From Narthecium ossifragum (taxonomy: Eukaryota > Streptophyta > Magnoliopsida > Dioscoreales > Nartheciaceae): a stretch of DNA of 64,000 nucleotides. Position numbers and translations under genes: made by a program. The notes under the pieces are model-generated. The model was not told the DNA's origin, ran no database searches, and worked only from the letters and a program-made list of their open reading frames with translations. Positions 10,935 through 27,612 of the stretch are shown here, piece after piece. The stretch covers positions 1,764,527 through 1,828,526 of the forward strand of contig OY986967.1 in assembly GCA_963920575.1 (NCBI GenBank). Direction: 5' to 3'. The number at the start of each line of letters is the position of its first letter. The stretch's first letter is position 1.

Positions 10935-12843
10935 AAATAATTGCTATTAATTGTTTGTCTTCTGGTGTTATATGATACACACAATAGATTGGCCATTTCA
11001 TGAGCTTGCCAGCAGCTGTATGCACTATTAGACTGCTTTGGGCCGGTGTTTAATATAAAGTTCAAGTTTATTATTCTTCTTTTTAACTCTGTCTCATGTA
11101 GAACATCTGATATGAGATGCGGATCTCGCTTGATGAACATATCCTACAATTTTTAACTTATAGACAGCTTTCCAAGGGATCACTAATTATATTGGATCAA
11201 CAACACTAATGTGAACTGGTTAAGAAGAAGAAAGACCTAGTGCTTCCCGAGTAGCAAATCTTCTCGGTCAGGATAAGTTTTCTAATGTAATATAGTACCT
11301 AATACCTATTAGTTATATATGATTATAGTGGACGAGAACCTAAAATCATAGTTTTCTAATGTAAAGCTTCTCCTTTTTTTTTTATCTTGCGACATCATGA
11401 TACGCCACGAAAAGGCCTAAGCAAATCCAGGCTCGATATAAAATCATACATAACATTGGACTGGCCAAGGATATTAGGCCTTTAAGAAAATAGAACAGCT
11501 CTTTCACGATGACATGGTACGCCCCCAAGATATTGGACCTTTAATAGTGACCAAGCCCGACATAGTCTATATTTCCATTTCAGCCCGGGCTGGGATGGAC
11601 GGGGCTAGCCCGGAACGGTGAGTCACCCAGGCAGGCCAGGTTTCTGGGCCTCCTAGCCCATGATCAGTTCTGTACACGATATACAAATAGTTATACCCAA
11701 ATGATTGCAAAGACCTCAGATCCAGTTTGTCACAGCCCGGAACGGTGGCCGGGAGGTTCCAACTAATTGATCTATTTCATTAATAGTAAAAGTACCGATG
11801 GATTAGATCAACCAATTGATATCTTACTACCAATCCGATCATTAGTACATTCAATCGGTAATGAGGTGCCGATTGATTGATCCATTCTATCGATAACAAA
11901 GTACCAATGGACTAGAACAATCAATCAATGCCTCACTACCGATCCGTGTGTATTAACATATATGGTTTCTACCGATCCGCGTGTTTTAACATATATGGTT
12001 TCAACCATGTACACAAATTAACGCTCTTATATCAATAAATAATCAACATTGACCAAGGCTCAAGGGCCGACAAGTTTATTGCTTTCAATCCTAGGGTCCA
12101 GAACAATCACCCCAACATAAACACATAACTGAAGAACCTACCAGGGTCCAGATTGGACCTAAATAATATTAGTATGTCTTGCTATCTTACTTATCTCGCC
12201 AGTTAAGTTTCAATAGTCACAATTGTATTCTAAAAACTATTGATAGAAGCAGTAGCTAGCTAGCAAGAATTTAGGATTGGACCTTGTAAAGATCTTTTCA
12301 CGCTCCATGATCTGCTCACAACCTCAGGATCTCTTTCATTCTTGCAAGCCATCGTTCTTCACGACTAAGTACCTACCAATGGTTCACATCTAGGCAGAAA
12401 GACATCACTGTCTCAAACACTTGTACAACTGGCCAGCATTGCTCATAGCAATAACAAAGAGATAGGCTTGATCGACTGCTTTAAAATGTATCAGATAGAG
12501 CACTTGGCATTATGAAAGGAAAATAAACCAGTTTACAGTGCTTTGTAAGAGTAAATAACACTTAAAGCTGATGAAAGTATCCTCGCACATTTAATTTCAA
12601 CACCATGCATAGAGATCTTGTGTTTAAGGTGTCGCGTTTAGGTATGCCACTTATCACCAGATGACCCAAGTGGCATCACTAGTAGAAACTCGAACAAGGC
12701 CAGTTAAGAGACAATACATAGCAAGACCAGAAAGAATATATATGCTCCCGCATAGTATCTGTATCCATGGACATGAAGTTAAGAGAACTTCAGACCTTGA
12801 ATCCCAGATCAGCAACCTTTCGCAACGACGTGGATGCAGTTTC
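10935..12843. other. Intergenic, diverged CGGTA-type repeat
   Basis: No gene is visible. The stretch 11740-12000 alternates short words around ACCGAT/ATCGGT, such as GTACCGATGGATTAGATCAA and CTCACTACCGATCCG. The same kind of sequence appears again at 18990-19150, suggesting two copies of one old repeat family. Confidence 0.5.
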
Positions 12844-18509
<5,666 letters not shown>

Positions 18510-18924
18510 GGTGGTCTCGATCGATCTACGGAAGGCTAGGGTTAGGGTTCTTAGAGAAAAGAGAGAAAACGACGGGTCGGTAGCTTGGACAAAGGGAAAA
18601 GTAGCGTTTGGCGGTAGGATTACCAAAATATAAGGAAAATATGGAATTATTTAACACCAGTATAAATCGAGAGGAGAAGATAACTTAAATAAAGAGAAAC
18701 GTATTATTAAGAATAATTTTTTTCTTAAATCCACTTATGTTTTAATTTATCAACTTAAGGTCATGTTATATGCACTACCGGTTTTACTAAGTGCACCTGT
18801 TTTTCTAAGTGCACAGGACGCGATTTTTAAAGCACCGTCGAATGTTAAGTGCGCCATGTACGATTTTTGATATATATATCATTATTGTCCTTTAATTAAG
18901 AAACATGGTTTTGCATACAACGAA

Positions 18925-19245
18925 ATATGGGTACATGCGCACAAAAATATCAGTACATGCGCACACAAATATCGTTACATGCGCACAAGAATATCGGTAG
19001 TGAGATACCAATGGATTCTATCAACTAATCGGTATCTCACTACCGGTATAATTCAATCAGCAGTGAGCTGCCGATTCATTGATCTAATATATCGGTAGTG
19101 GTCTACCAATAAACTAGAAAGAAAAATCGGTAGTGGACTACCGATTCGGTGGTATGTGCACAAAAATATCGGTACATGCACACAAGAATATCGGTACATG
19201 CGCATAAGAACATCGGTGCATGCACACGTTATAAGCAACATGTAC
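18925..19245. repeat. 22 bp repeat around TACATGCGCACAAAAATATC
   Basis: Three to four tandem units of about 22 bp occur at 18930-19000, further units at 19150-19215, and scattered ones at about 19570-19770. All are variants of GGTACATGCGCACAAAAATA. Between them lie ATCGGTAGTGAG/CTCACTACCGGT inverted words. Confidence 0.85.
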
Positions 19246-20225
19246 GCGGAAAATATATCATCATTTCAAAATGGTACATAATTCTTCGTCGCACATGACT
19301 CTAACAAAGGTACATCAATCTGAAATGGTACATACACATCAAAAGTACATTAATCTGAAATGGTACATAGCACAATCTACCATTGTTCCAATTCTTGGAA
19401 AAATTTCTTCAGAATTACGTGACAATTGATGATTAGCGGCAAGTTTTGAAACCCACTTCCTAGTTCACTGTATTGAGAGCATGAGTGATTCACACATGCA
19501 ATGGAACTAGCGCTCCCACTATTGCCTCCACAGCTTCTTTCCTGGGGATACGTGGATCGCAAAAAAAACAAATGAACATGCGCACAAAAAAAATGTACAT
19601 TCACACGTTATAAGTACATTCACACCAAAACAAATGCTCAGCACTACGACCCATCAATCGGACAACATCCTTTATTTGCTTCCTCACAGATAGTTGTACA
19701 TGCGCAAAAAAAAAGTCGGTACATACATTGATACACATAAAAATATCGGTGCATGCGCACATTATAAGCAACATGATGTACACGAAAAATACATCACCAT
19801 TTCGACATAGCTGTTAGGAAGAAGAATCAAATATGCACCGGCCTACATGATCTATGAATCAAATATCTCAAGTACAAGCTCCCAGCAAAAAGACATTAAT
19901 CTATAAATATGAATCTAGTATCTCCTTTAGAGCACTACTCTCTGTAGGTGACTAGCGTTGAAATGAGATGGAATATGAAACAAGATCTTTTGGTTGAACA
20001 GTTTTTTCTTCGGGAATAGCATACACATCGTCGCCAAAATCATCCCATTCAGATTCCATAGGCTGCAAAATTTAGAGGTCAGATATCATTATCCAGTCCT
20101 CAGTTATCAAGGCATCATAGAATCTAGCTGAAAGAAACAAGAGCTCAAATATAAATTGCTTAGCACATCAATATTCTAGGCTACTTAAATTACATTTTTG
20201 ACAGCAGAAGATGAACTCGTGATGG

Positions 20226-21758
20226 ACCTGTGACACGCCTTGAAAAGTGTCGTTATCTTAACAAGTACGTCAAAATTAGAAATTTATAATCCAAATCAAT
20301 AACTAACTACTTTATGGGTAGATAGTAATGAGTCCGAGTCGAATCCACATGGAACTAATGGTTTAAGTCGTATACTAGGTATAATTCCTAGCCAAGGAGT
20401 TGGGAAAAAGATAATCTTTTGGATTTTTATCAAGAACTAAACAAATACGAAAAGAGTACTAATAGATAAGATAATGCCAAGGAACTCTAATCAATAATAA
20501 AGAACTTACTAGGTATTCCTAAGATAAGAGTGAATAAATCAACTCAGATAGTTCATATAGTAGATAGGTGAATGGCTAGAACTCCTACCGCTCAACGACG
20601 ATCAATAAAGTCCGACGTTGGGGATAATATCAAGAATGGATATTGGTAAGTAATCAAGATGGTTCTGGCACCTTGAGATCGCCTAATAGAATGTATCAAG
20701 GATTAGAGTTACCCTAATGGTTCTGGCACTAGCATTGTGGTACTAGCATATACGAAATCCCTAATCTTGAATTAAGATGAATAACGGATTAAGAAGCGAT
20801 CATAATGGTTCTAGCATTATGTGTAATGGTCCTAGCATTACAAGGCTCTTAATCTCGAGAAGGAAATCCTCACATCCATGGTCCTAGCACGGATGTTTGA
20901 TGAGAATCTCTAATCTCAAGCCCTAACATGCACAAGACCTAAATCTAGGGCATATAGGAACAAATCATTCATCTAACATATAAATCAACACCAATAGATA
21001 TAAAGAAAATATCAATCAATTCATTCAACCATCAAAGTATGATTTACAACTCATAATCTATAGAAAACCCTAGAAATAACTTTATTACATCATAGAATCC
21101 CAAAGCTAGGGTTTAGTTACTCATCTTAGGAAGGAGATCCGTCGATGAAGGTTGTCGCCGCACTCCACCCATGGATCTTCCACCAAATATCTAACCTAAT
21201 TTGTGGAAAAGAAACTAAGAGAAACCCTAAGAGATCAACAAAATTCGGCCATGAAAGGCTGCCAAAACGCCCCCAAAGAAGGCTACTTATAGCCTAAGAC
21301 AAACCCTAACTCGGATTAGTCAATTTCCTTTTATTTTTCCCGCAGCGCCCAAGGAGATCGATCTCCTTTGGGATGAGATCGATCTGGTTTTCCGTAACTG
21401 CTTCTTCTGCACCTCTGTACTAAAAATAGCATATCTTCCTCTAGGAAACTCCAAATCACGAACCGTAAAAAGTTCTGGAATCTAGACTTCAAGAGCTTTC
21501 CAACTATGTATAGAACATCATCTGATTCTTCCTGAGCAGGTACAGTTTTGATGTCAAAGATGGTCTATCTTTGCTCCTTTGCTCTTTTGCTCCTAGCAGG
21601 TTCTTTATTTGTTCGTTTTAGCACCAAACTTGATCTAATCTTCGCTGAGGGTCCTTAAGCCTGAAATGGGGAAAATACAATCAAAATAGCATTGCTCAGA
21701 GACTAACAAGACCTAGTTAAAGGGGCGATTTGTGCACTTTTCACGTCTTATCAGCCTG
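20226..21758 (-). mobile_element. Solo LTR, third layer of the nest
   Basis: A 1523 bp LTR-like unit at 20231-21753. On the - strand it starts TGATAAGACGTGAAAAGTGC and ends in GGCGTGTCA. Flanks are ACCTG and GCCTG (4 of 5 bases). A TATA-like GCTATAAGTAGCC lies on the - strand near 21285-21297, consistent with - orientation. It holds two GATCGATC palindromes near 21358-21388 and several TGGTTCTGGCA/TGGTCCTAGCA words at 20659-20890. No coding region. Confidence 0.65.
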
Positions 21759-22367
21759 CTACTTGGCGCTGGAATATCTTCAACCTTCTTAGCTGACAAC
21801 CTGCATATTAAAAAAAATCAATAATCTGCAATCACAAGATTAAATTGTTAGCTAAAGTAAAGCATTCAATCTTCCAAAGCAACCTGGAAGGCAAAGTAAA
21901 AGCAAGAAATTCGATTGGGCAAAGTTCAAGAAGTGCAAGATACATACTTGTCGTCTATCAAGATAATAGACTTTCAAAGCTGCCTTGGAATCCGACGAAC
22001 TAGCACCGAAGTGTTTCTTGGAATCAAAGTAGACTCATCTACGTACGCTGTGAATCAATGATGGAACAACAAGAATGTCAAAACCCTACCTTTTCCGACA
22101 GAGCGGAAACAACATATACCAATCTATAGTGTTTCTTGGAATCAAAGTAGACTCATCATTTATGTAAGCTGGCATCAAGGATGCAAGAACAAGAATGTCA
22201 AAACCCTACCTTTTCCGAGAAAAAGAAACAATATTTACCAGTCTAATGTAAGCTGGTCATCTATGTAAGCTGGTCAACAATGGGAGCGAGCTCATCGATC
22301 ACATGGGTGTTGAGAAGATCTTCTCATCTGATCTAGAAGAGCTGGAGAGCGACGACAGACTCGACGC

Positions 22368-22520
22368 ATGGAGAACTGGGTGAGGAGGGTGTTCGACTAT
22401 GCGTCGAAGCGAGCGTTGATGGTGGCGGGGTCGCCGAAGTTGGGGATCTACGAGGTGGATTTCCGATGGGGGCAGCCAAGGAAGGCGGAGCAGGTGTCCA
22501 TGTGGCGGACGAGAGCGACA
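22368..22520 (+). pseudogene. Captured BAHD acyltransferase fragment
   Basis: The frame reads WVRRVFDYASKRALMVAGSP, then KLGIYEVDFRWGQPRKAEQV. This matches the end of plant BAHD acyltransferases (anthocyanin/phenolic malonyl- or acyl-transferases), where the structural motif is DFGWG; here Gly is replaced by Arg (DFRWG). Only this end is present, the catalytic HxxxD part is absent, and it lies inside the terminal-inverted-repeat element near its right end. It looks like a host gene piece picked up by a transposon. Family identification is by motif only. Confidence 0.7.
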
Positions 22521-22875
22521 GGCGGAGAGCCGGAGGAGGGATGGAGATCAGAATGAGACTTAGGAGGCTAGAACTATGGAGATGGATTATTAAATAAGGG
22601 TAGTTTGGAGATTTAACTGTAAGGGTATAATGGGTAATATGAAAATATTTTTGGCGCAGTGCACATAACAAAAATTATAGTGCATATAAAATTACCCATA
22701 CTTTTATGTTTCTTTACAATCCATGCCAATTTTATAATTTTCTGACCTAAATACCCTTGATCATATCATCTTCTTTCCTCCTCTTCTCCTCTTCTCCTCT
22801 TCTCCTCTTCCTCCCTCTTCCTGCAGCCTCCTTCCCTCGCGGTGGAAGAAGTCGGCGAGGTCCAGAGCACAGTTG

Positions 22876-22955
22876 ACGGAAGTGGGAGGAAGAAGTCGGA
22901 GGAAGAAGTCGGAGGAAGAAGTCGGCGGAAGATGTCGGAGGAAGAAGTTGGAGGG
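22876..22955. repeat. 15 bp purine-rich minisatellite
   Basis: About five tandem units of GGAGGAAGAAGTCGG within the MULE interior, next to CTCTTCTCC-type simple repeat at 22770-22810. Confidence 0.85.
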
Positions 22956-23008
22956 GACGAGCTGGGAGGTAGCAGCGATCAAAGACGGGGATCAGTGGGG
23001 GCGCGCGT

Positions 23009-23130
23009 CCGGAGTGGGTACGGGGTGGCGGTGCCGGAGATGGTGTTCTGGAACCTGAGGCACTCGAGGTCGGTGGCGGTAGAGCAGAGGGGGTGACGCT
23101 GATGACCAGGTTCTCGAAGAACCATCATGC
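23009..23130 (+). pseudogene. Captured fragment resembling a DUF2828 protein
   Basis: The frame reads VRSGYGVAVPEMVFWNLRHS and then RSVAVEQRG. A shifted frame continues GVTLMTRFSKNH. Plant DUF2828 (vWA-like) proteins have a conserved stretch of the kind P-x-(I/M)-VFWNLR-x-SR followed by GV-x-L-x-x-G-FSKN (family knowledge), so this looks like a short frameshifted piece of such a gene. It lies inside the outer Mutator-like element. The identification rests on about 35 residues. Confidence 0.5.
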
Positions 23131-23827
23131 GGGAGATGCTCTGTTTCTCTCCTCTCTCTTTCCCTCCCTCCTATGCTTCTCTCTCTTTCGCCCTCTTCCT
23201 CTGTTTCTCTTCTCTTTCTCTCCCCCTCTCCCTTTCTATCCTCCATCTTCCTCTGTCTCTTCCTTCATTCCCTCATTCCATGTTTATCCAAGCCGGTTTC
23301 CTCATCCCCTCAATTTTTCCATGAATTCCTTCATTTTTTCAGGAATCCTTCGAAATATCAAAGTAATTCATAGAAACAACAAAGGAATTCATCAAAAAAA
23401 CAAAGAAATTCCCTCCTAATTTGTTGTAGAGAGAGTGGCAGCGGAGAGAACAAAGGAATTCTTCCAAATATCAAAGCAATTCGTGGAAAAAACAAGAAAA
23501 GAGGAAGGATCGAGGAGAGTGGAAAGGAGGAGGGTGGTGGTGGTCAGAAGCTGCAGCAGGTGGCTGAGTCGTTGCTATCTTGAGCGAGGGTGGCGCAAGG
23601 CAGGGAGCGGCCAGAAGCGGGGAAGAGAGGGAATGAGGCTGCAGGAAGAGGGAGGAAGAGGAGAAGAAGAGGGAAGAAGAAGAGGGGGGGAAGAAGATGA
23701 TATGGTCAGAGGTATTTAGGTCAGAAAATTATGAAATTGGCCTGGTTTGTAAAGAAACATAAAAGTATCCCTAAGTTGATAAATTAAAACATAAGTGGAT
23801 TTAAGGAAAAAATTATTCTATTATTTA

Positions 23828-25034
23828 CAAGAGAAAAAGGAAATTATTTATTATTGATTTTTTTGCAAATACCTAGCTGCCTATTTAGAGTTATATTGCA
23901 ACAAAAATACGGATAATTGGGGATTAGTCACTTCTAATGGAATTATTTGTTCCATAATTCACCTATATTTTTCTAAGTCATTAGATCATCTAACTAACGG
24001 TTATGTGTTTGTTACGATATTCTTTTCCTAAACTATCCTCAAAAAATCAATTATTTACGCGGATTGCCATCTACTTGGGTTTTGCCGGCTGGCAACGTAG
24101 CGGCCGGCATTCGCCCCCTGTAATCCACCGATCTTCTCCTATTCACCCCTCTTATCGACGGAATCTTTTCGATTCCATCCTTAAATCGAAACCCTAGCTA
24201 GCTTCCACCCATCCTCCCTCCCTTCCCCGCTGATATGCTATCTTTCCATCGTTTTTTTTCCTTCTAGTTCTATCGTTGGTGGATACCCACCATGATGTGG
24301 TCATCTTCTCACATTCTTTTTCGAAGTTTTCCTTTTTGTTTGTTGCAAATATTGGAGTTTTAATTTGGGATATTGAATTCTCGACTCACCATTGATACAA
24401 TATTGATGTATTTGTATGTGTGTTTATGCCCAGATCATTATTGAGTTTTGTATGTTGTTCTTTTAAGTTTTTTGATGGCATTATATCGGCAAGTGTTGGA
24501 TTCTCAATCATCCATATACTTGAGTTCACTTTATTCTTCTTTTGAATGCATTCTCGTTCATTCATAGGTCTCAAGTTCAATTTCCAGTATCCATTATCCA
24601 CTGTTTATTTATCTTTGTGTTCCATACGTCATTTGGTTTGTACAGGTTTAATGATGATGGAGAGCTTGTTTCTACAGTGCAAGTATGGTGATGAGTCCTT
24701 AATAACTGGACTAGGGATGGTTGGCTCATCTATTGGATTTGTAAGAAATCTTTAGGAGAAGTGGCCTAGTTTATTCAACCAAAAACCACTATCCACTATA
24801 CCCATCAATATGCATGTGTATTTAAAAAAAAGAAGTCACAAACAAATCATTTCAGTCAAAAATCACTATCCACTATACACATCAATATGCATATGTACTT
24901 AACCATTATCCACTATGCATATCAATATACACGTGTACTTAAGAAAAAAAGTCACAAACAATAATCTAATAGATCTTTGACATTGAATCATATAGAGTGG
25001 AGGAACTTTAGATAAGGATATGTAAAGGTGATGA
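23828..25034. other. Intergenic, possible relic of a 5' UTR and short exon
   Basis: The part at 24100-24260 looks like a gene leader (CT-rich, with AAACCCTAGCTAGC). It is followed by intron-like sequence and a short open stretch at 24546-24755 with no recognisable domain. The segment 24781-24960 is a threefold imperfect repeat of the CACTATCCACTATAC type. No gene can be supported. Confidence 0.35.
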
Positions 25035-25335
25035 TTTTTTTTTTTTATTGATGAGATGAGCCCGAAGGCTAAGTACATCGCGTTTAACTACACAAAATTA
25101 GGGAAATCATGACCATCCTGCTGTCGCCAGAGGAAGGATACCTGATCCCTTCTACAAAATTTAGCAACACCATCGGCCCCACAGTTAACAGCCCTGGGAA
25201 TAGCAATAAATAAAACAGAGCTGAAGCTTTGGACTAGCATCCAAATGCTCCTAACCAAACCCGCCTCCATCGTAGGGCACAGGCTGAACCCATTAAGGAT
25301 GTCAATAGAATCCCAGGACGATTAGTTTGCATCAA
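25035..25335 (-). mobile_element. LINE 3' end fragment
   Basis: A poly(T) run at 25035-25046 is the - strand poly(A) tail, next to the ATGAGCCCGAAGGCTAAGTA word seen in plant L1 tails. Antisense coding at 25270-25088 contains VLFIAIPRAVNCGADGVAKF, the end of an RNase H domain with its last Asp. It is 5'-truncated and the far edge is unclear. Confidence 0.75.
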
Positions 25336-26199
25336 AATAAGTCAATAGCATGGAGATCATCCAAACGTCTATGTTCCATCTTGCGTTCAGTACGACATGT
25401 TCCATCAACACATACAAAACTCTAATGACCCAATTAATCAAGAGATTTTGAACTCTACTGTTGTGATAGTAAAACTAAGTCCTTGGATTCTAAATCGACG
25501 GTCGAGATCAATCATTCTCTCCTCACATTTTTTTTAAAGAAAAATCATTCCACTTATAAGTTGTAACGTGTAATATTCCACATTTTCTCATAGAATCTCC
25601 GTATTTACATATTTTCCTTTCAAATACTACACATTATATTCCTATCCATTTATTATCCTTTGTTGGGTTAGGTTACGGTTAGGGCCGGCCCTGAGGCAAG
25701 GCCTAGAAGGCCTGTGCCTTGGGCCCTCAATTCTGGGGGGCCCAAAAAAAGTTTTCTTAATATATATATATATATAAAATAACTTAGGAAAAAAATTTCT
25801 GGGCCTCCATAATTGTTCATCTCCTACGCCATACTCATTCCATTTACTCATCTTGTTCTTTGATTGCGTTTTAAAATTGAGTTATTAGCATCTGGATTTA
25901 TTTGCACCGTGTTGTTTCTAGTTTCAACTTGAATTTATTTTGAAATTTCTTACTCTAGCGTGCGATGAAGTACTCCATATGTTGTGACATCTTTTTTTGT
26001 TCAATTTCTTTTTGTCTTTATCATCAACATAAATTGAGTTTTGTTTCTACAATGATGCGATGTTGAGAGCAAGGGTTTATTTAGCACCCCTTGCATGTTA
26101 TACACTTATGTTTCACTTTTTGGTTCTTATATAAACAGAGAGAATTGGAGTGTAAAAAAAAAACTGATTTATGAAGTAGTCTTATTTGATATATAGTAA

Positions 26200-26394
26200 G
26201 TCCTTGGCTCTGCCAAGAGAAGTTTCTCAAAACTGAAGTCGATCAAATATTATTTTCGATCAACCATGTCACAGGAAAGGTTGAACAATTTAGCTATTTT
26301 ATCGATTGAAAATGAATTGATTGACAAACTTGACTACACAAGTTTGGTTGAAACTTTTGTTGCCAATAATGCAAGGAGGGTGATTTTTCAGTAG
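26200..26394 (+). pseudogene. hAT transposase dimerisation-domain remnant
   Basis: The frame reads SAKRSFSKLKSIKYYFRSTM, then SQERLNNLAILSIENELIDK and on to ARRVIFQ-stop. This is the carboxy-terminal dimerisation region of hAT transposases (typically SAERSFSKLK...STM...RL..LA..SIE). The catalytic part upstream is lost, so it is non-functional. It lies within the hAT element in the expected orientation. Confidence 0.85.
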
Positions 26395-26645
26395 CAACAG
26401 ATTTGGTTTTTATAAGTTTTCTATTTTCATTTGAATTTAGTATACTATTTTGTTAAACTGTATTGAGATTGCTAGATTATATTTGGCGTGACAAAGTGGT
26501 TTTTCTATTTGATGAATTACAATGCTATACTTTTTTCAATAATATATGTTTCTCTTAAAGCTTGTTTTCGAAGCGAAAAAAATTTATGTATTTTAGAAGA
26601 TCGCAGGGCCCTGTTTTTATCTTCCGTCTTGAGCCTAGGAAAACT

Positions 26646-27111
26646 CACGGCATGTTTGGTTCGCACAAGGAATGGGAATGGGAATGGGATTAGGAATGGA
26701 ATGGGATTGGGATTATGAATGGTCTATTACCAAGGTGATTTTGTAATATCAGGATTGGGAATGGGAATGAAGCATTACCATGTTTGGTATACAAACAGAA
26801 GCCTGGGAATGGAATAGGAATGAAATACAGATGACTAAAATACCCTCTTTTTTTAACATAGAGAGATCCGATTAAGGGTAGATTAGTAATTTAATTTTTT
26901 AACCACCATTAACCGCCATTCCGTCGGGAATGGAATGAGGTATTTCCGGAGTATTAGATGGGATTGCCTCATTCCCAACTTGTCAGGAATGGAGCATTCC
27001 ATTCCCAACTTTAATGTCTAACCAAACAACGGAATGTGATTTGACCAAGGATTTGATCAAGGATTTGACCATTCTATTCCCGGCGGTTATGTCCAACCAA
27101 ACATGCCGTCA
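26646..27111. mobile_element. Harbinger/Tourist-like MITE, copy A
   Basis: 460 bp (26649-27108) with ends CGGCATGTTTGGTTCGCAC and CCAACCAAACATGCCG. A 3 bp repeat TCA flanks it. It is inserted in the hAT element so close to the edge that its right TCA overlaps the first base of the hAT terminal repeat. It is rich in GGAATGGGAATGGG words. Confidence 0.85.
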
Positions 27112-27189
27112 GGGCCGGCCCTGGTTACGGTTCAAAGGTAAGTTAAATCAAATATGAAAGTGATTCTAATACTCTCACTTATGAATACC

Positions 27190-27612
27190 TAACGGCATGT
27201 TTGGTTCGCACAAGGAATGGGAATGGGAATGGGATTAGGAATGAAATTGGAATGGGATTGGGATTAGAAATAGCCTATTACCAAGGTGATTTTGTAATAT
27301 CAGGATTGGGAATGGGAATGAAGCATTACCATGTTTGGTATACAAACAGAAGCATGAGAATGGAATAGGAATGAAATACAGATGACTAAAATACCCTCTT
27401 TTTTTAACATAGAGAGATCCGATTAAGGGTAGATTAGTAATTTAATTTTTTAACCACCATTAACCGCCATTCCGTCGGGAATGGAATGAGGCATTCCGGG
27501 ATATTAGATGGGATTGGAGCATTCCATTCCCAACTTTAATGTCTAACCAAACAACGGAATGGGATTTGACCATTCCATTCCCGGCGGTTATGTCCAACCA
27601 AACATGCCGTAA
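27190..27612. mobile_element. Harbinger/Tourist-like MITE, copy B
   Basis: 417 bp (27193-27609), same ends as copy A and nearly the same sequence with internal deletions. It is flanked by TAA on both sides, the classic target of PIF/Harbinger elements, and lies only 81 bp from copy A in the same orientation. Confidence 0.87.

Larger units (their letters stand above)
18770..22690. mobile_element. Terminal-inverted-repeat element inserted in the MULE
   Basis: Inside the MULE left arm the sequence TTATATGCACTA starts a new element, and its inverted copy TAGTGCATATAA closes it near 22690. Similarity continues inward (TAAGTGCAC on the left against GTGCACATAAC on the right). It splits the MULE inverted repeat into two parts. 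The edges are approximate to about 10 bp because I could not settle the target duplication. No transposase is visible. It carries an acyltransferase fragment and a solo LTR. Confidence 0.65.
18702..23827. mobile_element. Mutator-like element (Pack-MULE-like), itself interrupted
   Basis: The left end at 18711 begins GAATAATTTTTTTCTTAAAT and the right end at 23818 is its inverted copy; about 50 bp match with two or three differences. The inverted repeat resumes after an insertion, at about 22690-22780 on the left and 23690-23770 on the right. Flanks are TATTATTAA (18702-18710) and TATTATTTA (23819-23827), a 9 bp target duplication with one mismatch, as expected for Mutator-like elements. The interior carries purine-rich sequence and a host gene fragment, with no transposase seen. 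Confidence 0.82.
25671..27132 (+). mobile_element. hAT transposon with target duplication
   Basis: The element at 25681-27122 starts AGGGCCGGCCCTGAGGC and ends CAGGGCCGGCCCT (inverted). It is flanked on both sides by GGTTACGGTT (25671-25680, 27123-27132), which contains the 8 bp duplication expected of hAT. The inside keeps a remnant of transposase (separate entry) and a MITE inserted near the right end. Confidence 0.88.

Noticed and set aside
18925..19245. Possible CRISPR-like array of 22 bp repeats
   Set aside because: Plant nuclear transposon; there are no regular unique spacers and no associated genes.
21771..22330. Possible short gene with duplicated exon-like segments (TGTTTCTTGGAATCAAAGTA twice)
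   Set aside because: Duplicated non-coding sequence inside the inner element; no open frame with splice support.
22842..23719. Lys/Glu/Gly-rich open frames
   Set aside because: Purine-rich minisatellite and GA-rich sequence inside the MULE; only the VFWNLR piece looks gene-derived.
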